Assembly (NCBI GenBank): GCA_964370715.1
Contig: CAYJKJ010000012.1
Location: forward strand, 20,237 to 84,236
DNA length: 64,000 nucleotides
Reading direction: 5' to 3'
Origin: CAYJAY01 sp964370715
GTDB taxonomy: Bacteria; Bacillota; Clostridia; Oscillospirales; Ruminococcaceae
The notes beneath the pieces are model-generated. The model worked only from the letters and a program-made list of their open reading frames with translations. It ran no database searches and was not told where the DNA came from. The first letter of the stretch is position 1; each line of letters opens with the position of its first letter. Shown in pieces: positions 16,710-25,187 of the stretch. A program made the translations under genes and the position numbers.

Positions 16710-18497
16710 ATGCCAACAGGATATTTAAAAGTTGAAGTCACGGCGGCAGACAGCGGTTTCCCAGTCGAGGGCGCCACAGTCTATATTCGCAATTCAGGGA
16801 GCGACCAAAACCTCTTTGTTCTTTCGACCAACAGTTCCGGAAGAACGAGCGTTGTCGAGCTTTTTGCACCAAGCAAAGAGTTGAGCCTCGACCCCGACAA
16901 CAAACAACAGCCCTATTCCGCCTATGATGTTGTGGTTGAATACGAAAAGTATTTCACGTTTGAGGTTTTAGCAACGCAGGTTTTTGAAGGGATAACAGCT
17001 ATCTTGCCGGTTAACCTTCCGCCGCTACCGATTAATATGTCGAGACAGGGCGGACAGATGACATACGAAATACCGGCTTTAGACGTTAACCAATGCTCAA
17101 GAACGGGGCCTGCACCCGAAGAAAACCAGCCAACCCCGATTATCCTTGATAGGATTGTTATTCCGGAAAACATAACGGTTCATATAGGGCGCCCGACCGA
17201 ACAGGGTGAAAACGTTACGGTCTCGTATGTAGACTATATCAAAAATGTTTGTTGCAGCGAGATCTATCCAACATGGCCGGAGGATGCTTTAGTCGCCAAC
17301 ATCTATTGCCAGATGTCCCTTGTTTTAAACCGAGTTTTCACCGAATGGTATCGAGGAAGGGGCTATCCTTTCGATATAACAAACTCAACAAGTTTCGATC
17401 AATATTTTGTGCCAAATCGAAGCATTCATGAAAATGTCTCACAAATTGTTGACAGGATATTTGATATCCACATGAGAAAATTCGATTTCCAAGAGCCGTT
17501 CTATGCGGAATATTGCAACGGAACAACCGCAACTTGCCCCGGGCTTAAACAATGGGGAACGGTAACGCTAGCGGAAGAGGGGCTTTCCCCAATCGAGATA
17601 CTTCGCTATTATTATGGCGAGGGAATAAACCTATACACAGCGGATTTTATCGAGGGCATACCCTCCTCCTATCCCGGCTCACCGCTAAAGTTTGGCAGCC
17701 AAGGTTCCGACGTTATCGTTATACAACAACAGATAACAAGAATTCAGCAAAACTACCCGGCTATTCCTATAATCGGAGCAATCGACGGAATATTCGGAGC
17801 AAACACAGAAGCGGCGGTTAAATCGTTCCAATCGATTTTCGACCTTGAAGCGGATGGAATTGTAGGGAAAGCTACCTGGTATAAAATATCCTATATCTTC
17901 GCTTCGGTCAAAAAACTAGCAGAGCTAGGCTCGGAAGGGATAATCGAACCGGCTATTCCCGCCGTTCCCCCGTCCGAAGTGTTGCGCCTAGGTTCATACG
18001 GCGAAAACGTCATACTGGCTCAATTTATGCTCAACCTTGGAAACAAGTATTACTATGAACTCAGCCCACTCGTTGTAGACGGAGTTTTCGGCAACGGAAC
18101 AAAACAGGCGGTCGTCAACTTCCAAACATTCACCGAACTCGATCCCGACGGAGTTATAGGCCCTTTGACATGGGAATATCTTTTCTATGTCTACTACGGC
18201 GTTATGAACACAACGACCGCAACAGGCCTTCCCTATCCCGGAACGGTGCTTCAAAAAGGTTCTGTTGGGCAAAACGTCAACACGATGCAACGTTATCTTA
18301 ACGTTATTGCAAACACCTTCAGCGCCGTTCCCCCCATCACAATCGACAGCAATTTTGGAATAGCAACCGAGGTTGCGGTCAAGGCGTTCCAGCTGGCGTT
18401 TAATCTATCGGTAGACGGAAAGATAGGCCCCGACACATGGAACAGAATCGTGTTGTCATACGATGCATTGACGGTCGACACGTTTAACGTTGAATAA
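16710..18497 (+). CDS. Peptidoglycan-binding protein with a cryptic SpoIID/LytB-like domain
   Basis: A 595-residue protein from the ATG at 16710, which has GGAGG 9 bases upstream. Domains in order: a beta-sandwich of carboxypeptidase-regulatory type (1-100, EGATVYIRNSG); a central part (about 150-320) with SEIYPTWPEDAL (Glu184) and CNGTTATCPGLKQWGT, which resembles the catalytic-glutamate and GVGMSQWGA signatures of SpoIID; then three PG-binding_1 repeats (about 330-395, 430-500, 520-585), each with DGxxGxxTxxAVxxFQ and DGxxGxxTW. No signal peptide or membrane segment is visible, so it may act inside the mother cell on the spore, as cortex or coat proteins do. The SpoIID link is my reading; the PG-binding repeats are certain. 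Confidence 0.85.
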   Translation: MPTGYLKVEVTAADSGFPVEGATVYIRNSGSDQNLFVLSTNSSGRTSVVELFAPSKELSLDPDNKQQPYSAYDVVVEYEKYFTFEVLATQVFEGITAILPVNLPPLPINMSRQGGQMTYEIPALDVNQCSRTGPAPEENQPTPIILDRIVIPENITVHIGRPTEQGENVTVSYVDYIKNVCCSEIYPTWPEDALVANIYCQMSLVLNRVFTEWYRGRGYPFDITNSTSFDQYFVPNRSIHENVSQIVDRIFDIHMRKFDFQEPFYAEYCNGTTATCPGLKQWGTVTLAEEGLSPIEILRYYYGEGINLYTADFIEGIPSSYPGSPLKFGSQGSDVIVIQQQITRIQQNYPAIPIIGAIDGIFGANTEAAVKSFQSIFDLEADGIVGKATWYKISYIFASVKKLAELGSEGIIEPAIPAVPPSEVLRLGSYGENVILAQFMLNLGNKYYYELSPLVVDGVFGNGTKQAVVNFQTFTELDPDGVIGPLTWEYLFYVYYGVMNTTTATGLPYPGTVLQKGSVGQNVNTMQRYLNVIANTFSAVPPITIDSNFGIATEVAVKAFQLAFNLSVDGKIGPDTWNRIVLSYDALTVDTFNVE

Positions 18498-18517
18498 AAC
18501 TTCATCTTAGGTGGAAT

Positions 18518-18542
18518 GTAGGGGAGGGGCTTTGCTCCTCCC
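18518..18542 (+). repeat. REP-like palindrome, copy 1 (forward)
   Basis: GTAGGG head followed by the stem GGGAGGGGC/GCTCCTCCC with a TTT loop and one G-T pair. It begins 20 bases after the stop codon of the peptidoglycan-binding gene and has the same layout as the palindromes inside the RAYT gene. Confidence 0.7.
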
Positions 18543-18567
18543 AAAAATCAGCACAAATCCACTGAAA

Positions 18568-18595
18568 CGGGGCGATGTGGGCATCGCCCCCTACC
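18568..18595 (-). repeat. REP-like palindrome, copy 2 (reverse)
   Basis: Read on the minus strand: GGTAGGG head, stem GGGGCGATG/CATCGCCCC, 4-base loop, then CCG. Together with copy 1 it forms a head-outward inverted pair separated by 25 bases, the arrangement typical of BIME units. Confidence 0.7.
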
Positions 18596-18652
18596 GGTAT
18601 TTTTATAATTTGTGCAATATTTTTTAGGGTATACCTTTTTTGACACGCTGCA

Positions 18653-18892
18653 CCTCCCTCAACGAGGGAGGCTGACCAAGCCCTAGCGTTTACTGCAAGC
18701 CAACCCCAACACAAAGCCAATTAATTCCCGAAGCGTGGCAGACTCCCACCCAATACTCGCAAAACCAGTTTTTGCCAGTCGCCAAAATCTCAAGCGGCAA
18801 AAGCGAGCGGGTTCTTAGGGCGTGTATCGCCCTAAGTCGTTAAGGGGGGTAGTGGGGGGTTGTTAGGGGAGCGTCCAAAACGTCCCCTAACA
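18653..18892. repeat. Mosaic of GC-rich palindromes and a G-rich tract
   Basis: CCTCCCTC/GAGGGAGG (18653-18671), CTTAGGGCG/CGCCCTAAG with a 5-base loop (18814-18836), a G-rich stretch with two G6 runs and a G4 run (18844-18869), and TGTTAGGGGA(G)CG/CGTCCCCTAACA (18861-18892). The base composition is far richer in GC than the surrounding intergenic DNA. No gene is visible in 18498-18944; the stretch reads as accumulated small repeat elements. Confidence 0.6.
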
Positions 18893-18944
18893 TCAACAGA
18901 TTCATAGCGTTTACACAAAGCAAAAAACCAAAGCAGAAGCTAAA

Positions 18945-18977
18945 ATAAAAAAGCCTCGGCGATTACCGAAGCCTTTA
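18945..18977 (-). terminator. Terminator of mtaD
   Basis: On the minus strand GGCTTCGG pairs with CCGAGGC(C-less end) around TAATCG, followed by TTTTTTATTTT. It lies 60 bases beyond the mtaD stop. Confidence 0.8.
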
Positions 18978-19036
18978 TTAATTCTGTTGGGAAAACTCCC
19001 TTCTGCAAGCGTGTCCGATATCGCTAAACCGTCCCG

Positions 19037-20335
19037 CTAAGATATCCCGCTTGCAATCTCGTTTGCTTGGAACAAAACTTTTTCTATATCTATGGTAGTG
19101 TAGTTTCCGTCTTGATACAAAATCTTTCCGTTAACCATCGTTAAGCAAACATCGCTTCCCCTTGCGCTATACACAATAGAAGAAACCGGATCATAGCTTG
19201 GAACCAACGACGGTTTGTTGAAATCAATTGCGATGATATCGGCAAGATATCCCTCACGGATTGTTCCTATGCTGTCTCGTTTCAACGCTTTAGCGGCGTT
19301 TTTAGTGGCGCAGTTGATTGCGGTTTTCGCCGGGAAAACGGTTGGGTCGTGGGCCAGTTCCTTTTGCAACAGCGTTCCGGTTTTTATCTCAGCCAGAAGA
19401 TCTATGTTGTTGTTCGAACCCGCTCCATCCGTTCCAAACGAAACATTAACCCCTCTTTGTATAAGTTGATGAGCGTTTAAAATGCCGTCGGTCAGTTTTA
19501 AGTTCGAGATAGCGTTAAACGCTACCGAAACTTTTTTTTCAGACAGTATGTCGATGTCGTTTTGCGAAAGGTGTATGCAATGCGCCGCAAGGCAGGGGAT
19601 ATCAAAAACGCCATGCTCAAAAAACACTTGGGCAGGAGTTTTTCCTCGACGAGCTATACAATCGTTGTGGTTCTTTTCGGTTTCGGATAGATGAATATGG
19701 AAATTAACCGAATGTTTGTTGGCAAAATCGATAGCCGCTCTCCAAACTTTTGGATGGGTGGTGTATTCATCATGTATTCCGGCATCCAACACAACAAGCC
19801 CACCGCTTTTATCTTGATGGAACTGCTCCAAAACTTCGATACTGTCTTTATAGCTTCTATCATTTTCAAGAACAAAGTTTTGTTCATCAAAATCCACCAA
19901 AGCGTTGCAAAGATTGGCTCTTATCCCCGTTTCGGTTGCGGCTTTTGCAACCTCACCCAGATAGAAATACATATCCGCAAAACAGGTTATGCCGTTTGCT
20001 ATCATCTCGGCTATAGCAAGGTTTGCGCCGGCATAGACCATCTTTCTTGTAAACGAAGCCTCTGTTGGTAGGATTTTATCAAAATACCATTGTTCAAGCG
20101 TAAGATCATCCGCAAAACTGCGAACAAGCGACATTGCGGAATGACAGTGGGTGTTGATAAGCCCCGGGAGCAACACTTTGTTTTTGCAGTCTATTTCGGT
20201 TTTTGCAAGTTTCGTTGGGCGAACAGCTCCAACATATTCGATGGTTTGCCCGGTAACCCCTATGAACCCCTGTTTTATTATATTGTCGTTATCCATAGTC
20301 AGGATAGTTCCGCCGCTAAACAAATAATCAAACAT
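19037..20335 (-). CDS. mtaD: Amidohydrolase, 5-methylthioadenosine/S-adenosylhomocysteine deaminase
   Basis: Removes the 6-amino group from S-adenosylhomocysteine or methylthioadenosine, part of SAM-product recycling. The metal-dependent amidohydrolase barrel is seen through the first metal site LINTHCHSAMSLVRS (about 57-71), the substrate region WYFDKILPTEASF, HIHLSETEKN (about 207), CLAAHCIHLS and the aspartate in FGTDGAGSNNNIDLL (about 307). The length of 432 is normal. The composition LPGLINTHCH...GAGSNNN fits MtaD/SsnA-type enzymes; guanine deaminase is a less likely alternative. It is a single-gene unit with terminators on both sides. Confidence 0.85.
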   Translation of the reverse strand: MFDYLFSGGTILTMDNDNIIKQGFIGVTGQTIEYVGAVRPTKLAKTEIDCKNKVLLPGLINTHCHSAMSLVRSFADDLTLEQWYFDKILPTEASFTRKMVYAGANLAIAEMIANGITCFADMYFYLGEVAKAATETGIRANLCNALVDFDEQNFVLENDRSYKDSIEVLEQFHQDKSGGLVVLDAGIHDEYTTHPKVWRAAIDFANKHSVNFHIHLSETEKNHNDCIARRGKTPAQVFFEHGVFDIPCLAAHCIHLSQNDIDILSEKKVSVAFNAISNLKLTDGILNAHQLIQRGVNVSFGTDGAGSNNNIDLLAEIKTGTLLQKELAHDPTVFPAKTAINCATKNAAKALKRDSIGTIREGYLADIIAIDFNKPSLVPSYDPVSSIVYSARGSDVCLTMVNGKILYQDGNYTTIDIEKVLFQANEIASGIS

Positions 20336-20366
20336 AACTATACATCCCAGCTTTCTTCATAAATTA

Positions 20367-20403
20367 AAACGAAAGCCGATGCGTTTTTCGCTCGGCTTTT
20401 TTG
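20367..20403 (-). terminator. Terminator of the glmU-prs operon
   Basis: AGCCGAGCG pairs with CGCATCGGCT around an A5 loop on the minus strand, followed by TTCGTTTT. On the plus strand it also ends in T6. Confidence 0.65.
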
Positions 20404-20434
20404 TTTGTGATTTTTTTATACTTCAATTTTTTAA

Positions 20435-21388
20435 TTAATCAAACAACGGAGATATCGAACGATCGGAATACACCCTCGAGATTGTTTCGGCAAATATCGG
20501 AGCTACCGAAAGAATTTTAAATTTATCAAGCATCTTTTCTTTCGGGATCTCGATAGTATCGGTGAAAACGAGTTCTTCTATTGCGCTTTGTTGTATCGTT
20601 TCGATAGCGCCACCTGAAAGAACTGCGTGGGTAGCGGTTGCGGTTATGCTTCTTGCGCCATGTTCTTTTATAGCGTTTGCCGCATTGCAAAGCGTTCCCG
20701 CTGTGTCGACTAGATCGTCATAGATTAAAACATCTTTTCCTTCAACGTTTCCGATTATGTTCATAATCTCGCTAACATTTGGAGCCGGTCGGCGTTTGTC
20801 GATGATAGCAAGGGGGGCGTTAAGGCGTTTTGCAAAGTTTCTAGCTCGATTAATCGATCCGATATCGGGCGACATTACAACAAGATTTTCTTTGTTTTGA
20901 AATTTGTTTTCAAAATATGGACAGAGCGCCGGAAGCCCTATAAGATGATCAACCGGTATGCTAAAGAAACCTTGAATCTGAGGAGCATGGAAATCCATCG
21001 ACAGAATTCTATCGGCACCCGCCACCGTTATAAGGTCAGCTACAACCTTTGCCGAAATTGGGTCACGGCTTTTCGCTTTCCTGTCTTGGCGTCCATAACC
21101 ATAGTATGGAACAACTGCGGTTATTCTGCCTGCCGATGCTCTTTTAAAGGCATCGATCATCAAAAGAAGCTCCATGATATTGCGGTTGACCGGCATACTG
21201 GTCGATTGAACGACAAAAACGTCGCTGCCCCTAACCGATTCATGAATGTTAACCGAGATTTCCCCATCGCTAAACTTTGTTACATCGCTTTTGCCTAGTG
21301 GTAGACCAAGATATTCCGTCATGCTTTTCGCAAGGTTCGGGTTGCTGTTTCCCGAAAAAATCTTGATATCTCTTCCGTGTAGGTTCAT
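20435..21388 (-). CDS. prs: Ribose-phosphate pyrophosphokinase
   Basis: Makes PRPP from ribose-5-phosphate and ATP for purine, pyrimidine, histidine and NAD synthesis. Signatures seen: FSDGEISVNIHESVRGSD near residue 40, YGYGRQDRKAKSRDPISAK (the flexible loop region, about 100-118), DFHAPQIQGFF, DKRRPAP and the PRPP-binding DDLVDTAGTL at about 220. The length of 317 is standard. It follows glmU on the same strand after a gap of 107 bases, an order common in Firmicutes. AAAGGGAC precedes the ATG. Confidence 0.97.
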   Translation of the reverse strand: MNLHGRDIKIFSGNSNPNLAKSMTEYLGLPLGKSDVTKFSDGEISVNIHESVRGSDVFVVQSTSMPVNRNIMELLLMIDAFKRASAGRITAVVPYYGYGRQDRKAKSRDPISAKVVADLITVAGADRILSMDFHAPQIQGFFSIPVDHLIGLPALCPYFENKFQNKENLVVMSPDIGSINRARNFAKRLNAPLAIIDKRRPAPNVSEIMNIIGNVEGKDVLIYDDLVDTAGTLCNAANAIKEHGARSITATATHAVLSGGAIETIQQSAIEELVFTDTIEIPKEKMLDKFKILSVAPIFAETISRVYSDRSISPLFD

Positions 21389-21495
21389 GTTTCAAAGTCC
21401 CTTTCATTTTTAAAAAAATTATATAATCTCCACCTTACGGCGGTTTTGATCGAAACAATCCTTTGGATTATTTTTGTTATAAAAAGCCTTAATCT

Positions 21496-22908
21496 TTATT
21501 TATTCTTTTTCTTTTCGATATACTTTTCGAGTTTGTTTTTTGCCCAATCCTGTTTAATAACCATCTTACCCCTGTCGATAGCAAGCGAACCTGCCGGAAC
21601 TTCGCCGGTGACGGTTGTTCCTGCCGCCGTGTATGCGGCTTCGCCGATAACGGTTGGAGCAATTATGTTTGTGTTGCAACCGACAAAGACATAGTCTTCA
21701 ATCGTTGAGCGATGTTTCTTTTCGCCGTCGTAGTTAACCGTTACAACTCCGCAACCAAAGTTGCAGTGCTTTCCAACATCGGTGTCGCCGATATAGGTTA
21801 GATGCGCTACCGAAGTTCCTTTTCCAACAACAGAGTTTTTAATCTCAACAAAATCCCCAATCTTAACATCATCTTCTATCGTGGTGTTGGGTCTTAGTTG
21901 AACAAACGGCCCTATGCTAACGTTGTTTCCAACAGTTGCATCGTTGCTTTGGCTTGAATTAAATGTTGAATATTCTCCAATGTCGGTGTTGTTCAAAACG
22001 GAATTTGGGCCTATAACCGCCCCTGTTCCTATCCGACATCTACCGTAGATAATAGTGTTTGGAAGTATCGTCGCCCCCGGTTCTATCTCAACATCGGGGC
22101 CTATTATTATGCCGTCTTTTTTAACGAAATGAACGCCGTTTAAAAGATGTTTCATTATCGCTCGTTCGGAAGCCATATCGTTTAGGTTGAGAAGATCAAT
22201 AGGGTTGTTTGCGCCAAGCGTTACGTCGGGGGTTTCGGCAACAAAACAACCGGCATTTTTGCCGTTTGAAATTAATATTTTAACAGCATCGGTTAGGTAG
22301 TATTCCCCTTTTTTATTATCGTTGGTTATAAGAGAAAGTGCCGATAAAAGTTCGCTTGTTTTAAACCAACAACATCCCGAGTTTATCTCTTTTATAGTAG
22401 CCGTCATGTCGTCGCAATCCAGATCTTCAACTATCGAAGAGAGTTTCCCTCCCGTTCGAACTATCCTTCCATAGCCTTTCGGATTGTCGATAACCGCCGA
22501 AATAACCGTCACGGCGTTGTTATCTTTTTGATGTTGCAAAAGGCTTTGTTCTATCGTTTGCTTATCGATAAAAGGAGCGTCTCCATACAGAATTAAGGTG
22601 TCACCATCGCCTAAAGGTTCAAGAAAATCCTTTGCGCAGATAACAGCATGGCCTGTTCCAAGTCGCTCGTTTTGATATGATATATTAAACTGTTGTTTTT
22701 CAACCGCTTTTTCAACGTCTTTGTTGCTAACTACAATGCATATATCCGAAATACCTGCAGATTTTGCGGCATCGGTCACCCACAAAAGCATCGGTTTATA
22801 TGTGACCTCGCAAAGAACCTTGGAGGAAGCGGAAAACATTCTCTTGCCCTCGCCAGCCGCCAGTATAACACAGTTAAGATTTGAAGTGTTCGCCATAAAT
22901 AAAACCAT
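21496..22908 (-). CDS. glmU: Bifunctional UDP-N-acetylglucosamine pyrophosphorylase/glucosamine-1-phosphate acetyltransferase
   Basis: Performs the last two steps of UDP-GlcNAc synthesis for peptidoglycan. The N-terminal uridylyltransferase shows LAAGEGKRMFSASSKVL (about 17-33), YGDAPF and GEYYLTD. The C-terminal half is a left-handed beta helix of hexapeptide repeats (VEIEPGATILPNTIIYG, VGNNVSIGPFVQLRP, EIKNSVVGKGTSVAHL), ending with AAGTTVTGEVPAGSLAI. The length of 470 fits. Two ATGs are possible (22908 or 22896); GGAAGG precedes both. The gene leads the glmU-prs operon. Confidence 0.96.
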   Translation of the reverse strand: MVLFMANTSNLNCVILAAGEGKRMFSASSKVLCEVTYKPMLLWVTDAAKSAGISDICIVVSNKDVEKAVEKQQFNISYQNERLGTGHAVICAKDFLEPLGDGDTLILYGDAPFIDKQTIEQSLLQHQKDNNAVTVISAVIDNPKGYGRIVRTGGKLSSIVEDLDCDDMTATIKEINSGCCWFKTSELLSALSLITNDNKKGEYYLTDAVKILISNGKNAGCFVAETPDVTLGANNPIDLLNLNDMASERAIMKHLLNGVHFVKKDGIIIGPDVEIEPGATILPNTIIYGRCRIGTGAVIGPNSVLNNTDIGEYSTFNSSQSNDATVGNNVSIGPFVQLRPNTTIEDDVKIGDFVEIKNSVVGKGTSVAHLTYIGDTDVGKHCNFGCGVVTVNYDGEKKHRSTIEDYVFVGCNTNIIAPTVIGEAAYTAAGTTVTGEVPAGSLAIDRGKMVIKQDWAKNKLEKYIEKKKNK

Positions 22909-22995
22909 ACCTTCCTAATTAAAATTTTATTATGCTCTCCGACGTTGATACAAAAATATAGCTTTATATAATAATACTACTACAGAGATATTAAC

Positions 22996-23024
22996 ATTAT
23001 ACTACAGAAAAAATTTTTTTTGAA
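22996..23024 (-). promoter_or_regulatory. Putative promoter of glmU-prs
   Basis: TTCAAA (23019-23024), 17-base spacer, perfect TATAAT (22996-23001) on the minus strand, 88 bases before glmU. The rest of the 305-base gap towards dpaA is AT-rich and shows no gene. Confidence 0.45.
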
Positions 23025-23213
23025 ATTTTTTTTGAAGAAATCGACCTAATTGGAATTTTAAACAAATATTAAGTTTATTTTGTAATTAAAATCGGAATTT
23101 CGACAAAAGTTTCTTTCAACAATTTTCCTTATATTTACGTTTTTTGGTTTGTTTGTGTCAACCGGTTTAATATTTCATAGTATGGGTCATAAAAAATAAT
23201 TGGTGGTGTTTAA

Positions 23214-24041
23214 TTGAGCAAAAAAACAGTTGTTGTTATTGGAGGGGATAATCGCCAAACATATCTTTTTAATTTTCTCGTTGAAGATAAAATCGATACA
23301 AAGTTTGTTGAACTCGAAAGCTTAAAACAAAGTTTACCCGAAACCGCAGAGATAATTTGGGGCGCAAAGATAGTTGTGTTCCCGATTATTCGAAACCAAC
23401 AACAGGAGATTAAATTTATCCTTAGCTGTTTAAAAAAACAGGCGTTATTTATTGCCGGCGGTATATCCAACAGCTTAATCGAGGAGATGAACAAACGAGA
23501 AATAGCGTGGTTTGACTATTTAAAAAGCGAAAGTCTTTTAGTTTTAAACGCAGTTCCAACCGCAGAAGGGGCGTTGATGATAGCGTTTTCAAGAAGCGAC
23601 AAAACTATGTTTAAATCAAGATGTGCAATAACGGGATACGGAAAAGTTGCGAAAAGGCTTGCTATGCTTTTAAAATCGGTCGGCGCTGTTGTCGTCGTTG
23701 CCGCGCGCTCGACAAAAGACAGGGCGAATGCTTTTGCCGACGGCGTCGAGGTTGTCGAACTTTCAGCGCTTAAAACAATAACAAATAGTTTCGATTTCCT
23801 GTTCAACACCATTCCAAACGTTGTTATCGACAAAGCTGTTTTGGATAGCCTTAACAAAGATTGCGAGATAATAGATATATCCTCGTTCCCCGGCGGTGTG
23901 GATTTTGAATATGCAAAACATCTTGGAATCAACGCAACGCTTGACCTTGCGCTCCCCGGAAAGGTTGCGCCAAAATCTGCGGCACAGTATCTTAAACTAA
24001 CATTGCTAGAACATTTAAACGAAAGGGGGATATTTTTTTGA
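23214..24041 (+). CDS. dpaA: Dipicolinate synthase subunit A
   Basis: With DpaB it oxidises dihydrodipicolinate to dipicolinic acid in the mother cell during sporulation; the product loads the spore core as the calcium chelate. It is a two-Rossmann-domain protein like D-2-hydroxyacid dehydrogenases: VVIGGDNRQTYLF at the N terminus and the second nucleotide loop ITGYGKVAKRLAMLL at about 140. LALPGKVAPKSAAQYL near the end is a family signature. The start is TTG at 23214 with GGTGGTG 7 bases upstream. Expression from sigma-K would be expected; a CATAGTATG at 23176 is suggestive, but I found no matching -35 at the right distance. Confidence 0.94.
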   Translation: MSKKTVVVIGGDNRQTYLFNFLVEDKIDTKFVELESLKQSLPETAEIIWGAKIVVFPIIRNQQQEIKFILSCLKKQALFIAGGISNSLIEEMNKREIAWFDYLKSESLLVLNAVPTAEGALMIAFSRSDKTMFKSRCAITGYGKVAKRLAMLLKSVGAVVVVAARSTKDRANAFADGVEVVELSALKTITNSFDFLFNTIPNVVIDKAVLDSLNKDCEIIDISSFPGGVDFEYAKHLGINATLDLALPGKVAPKSAAQYLKLTLLEHLNERGIFF

Positions 24042-24613
24042 AAAAACAAAAAATCGGGTTTGCAATTACGGGGTCTTTTTGCACCTTTAAGCAAGCTGAA
24101 ACTACCATCACATCATTGGTTGAAGCGGGATTTGAGGTTGTTCCGATAATGTCATTTAACGCAAGCTCGATCAACACGAGGTTTGGAAACGCAAAGGATT
24201 GGATAGAAATTTTTGAAGGGATAACAAAAAACAAAGTTATAAACTCGATAGAGGGCGCAGAACCAATTGGGCCAAAAAAGCTTGTTGATGCAATTATAAT
24301 TGCACCCTGCACCGGCAACACCCTAGCAAAGATTGCGGTGGGGATAACCGACACGCCGGTCACGATGGCGGCTAAATCTTTGTTGCGAAACTCGCTCCCT
24401 CTTGTTATTGCGGTGTCGACCAACGATGGGCTTTCGTCATCCGCCAAAAACATCGGTGTGCTTTTGAACCGCAAAAACATCTATTTTGTTCCGTTTAACC
24501 AAGACGACCCAACCGGCAAGCCAAGGTCGCTAGTAGCAGACTTTAGCAAGATACCGCAAACGCTAGAATACAGCTTTATCGGGCAACAGATTCAGCCGCT
24601 TATATTGTTTTAA
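24038..24613 (+). CDS. dpaB: Dipicolinate synthase subunit B (flavoprotein)
   Basis: The flavin-binding partner of DpaA, of the HFCD flavoprotein fold. ITGSFCTFKQA at residues 10-20 and IIAPCTGNTLAKIAVGITDTP at about 87 are the flavin-site motifs of SpoVFB, and STNDGLSSSAKNIG follows. The TTG start at 24038 overlaps the dpaA stop by 4 bases (TTGA), with AAAGGGGG upstream, so translation is coupled. The length of 191 is normal. A terminator follows, and the two genes form a complete sporulation unit. Confidence 0.95.
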   Translation: MKKQKIGFAITGSFCTFKQAETTITSLVEAGFEVVPIMSFNASSINTRFGNAKDWIEIFEGITKNKVINSIEGAEPIGPKKLVDAIIIAPCTGNTLAKIAVGITDTPVTMAAKSLLRNSLPLVIAVSTNDGLSSSAKNIGVLLNRKNIYFVPFNQDDPTGKPRSLVADFSKIPQTLEYSFIGQQIQPLILF

Positions 24614-24642
24614 ATATGCGAAAAATTCCAGTAGTTAAATAA

Positions 24643-24685
24643 AGGGCGATTCGTTTGTTTTTTAAAAAAAACAGATGAATCGCCC
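24643..24685. terminator. Terminator between dpaB and the rex operon
   Basis: GGGCGATTC (24643-24651) pairs with GAATCGCCC (24677-24685), with an inner T6/A7 extension. It sits between converging genes, so it may act on both strands. Confidence 0.7.
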
Positions 24686-24713
24686 AAAATATTAAAAGCC
24701 CTTTTTTAAATCC

Positions 24714-25175
24714 TCAAAGTTCCTTCTCCATTGGTATATACAAAAATCCATTCTCATCTTGAAGCGGCTTAATCTGAACATACCCCATCTTTTTATAAAA
24801 CTCGAATGCAAACGGCGAAGAATTAACCGTCATCTTTTTGCAATCCTTGTTTTGTTGCTTAACAAACCTCTCGGCAAACGCTATCAGCGACGACCCACAC
24901 CCTTGCCTTGCACTTGTCGGCAACACAAAAAGCATCGTTATATGGCTCTTGTCTCGCAGTTCAATCATGCCGTTAATTGCGCCGTCTTGGTCGTTTGTGC
25001 AAAACGAATTATGCCCCTTTAATTGCCTTAAAGAAAAGCACCAAAATGAGGCATACGCTAAAAAACTTGCTTTCCCGAAACTGCTGTAATCCGAAGCATC
25101 AAAATGCTCGAAACTTTTAACAGCAACCTCGACCGCCTCACGGTATTGTGACATAACAACTGCCGAAACCTTCAT
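24714..25175 (-). CDS. GNAT-family N-acetyltransferase
   Basis: A 153-residue protein with the GNAT fold: the strand ITMLFVLPTSARQGCGSSLIAFAE carries the V-beta4 strand and the acetyl-CoA loop RQGCGSSLI (about 90-98), and SSPFAFEFYKKMGYV is the usual C-terminal motif B with FYxKxGF-like ending. It is the last gene of the acn-icd-rex-tdk operon, 12 bases after tdk, with AAGGGAAGGG before the ATG. The substrate is not indicated by neighbours. The family assignment is good; the specific function is unknown. Confidence 0.85.
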   Translation of the reverse strand: MKVSAVVMSQYREAVEVAVKSFEHFDASDYSSFGKASFLAYASFWCFSLRQLKGHNSFCTNDQDGAINGMIELRDKSHITMLFVLPTSARQGCGSSLIAFAERFVKQQNKDCKKMTVNSSPFAFEFYKKMGYVQIKPLQDENGFLYIPMEKEL

Positions 25176-25187
25176 AAAACCCTTCCC

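Noticed and set aside
23160..23180. Sigma-K promoter for dpaA
   Set aside because: CATAGTATG resembles a -10, but the nearest AC -35 candidate is only 13 bases away, too close. It was not listed.
23516..24480. Minus-strand frames opposite dpaA and dpaB
   Set aside because: Antisense to recognised sporulation genes; no independent signals.
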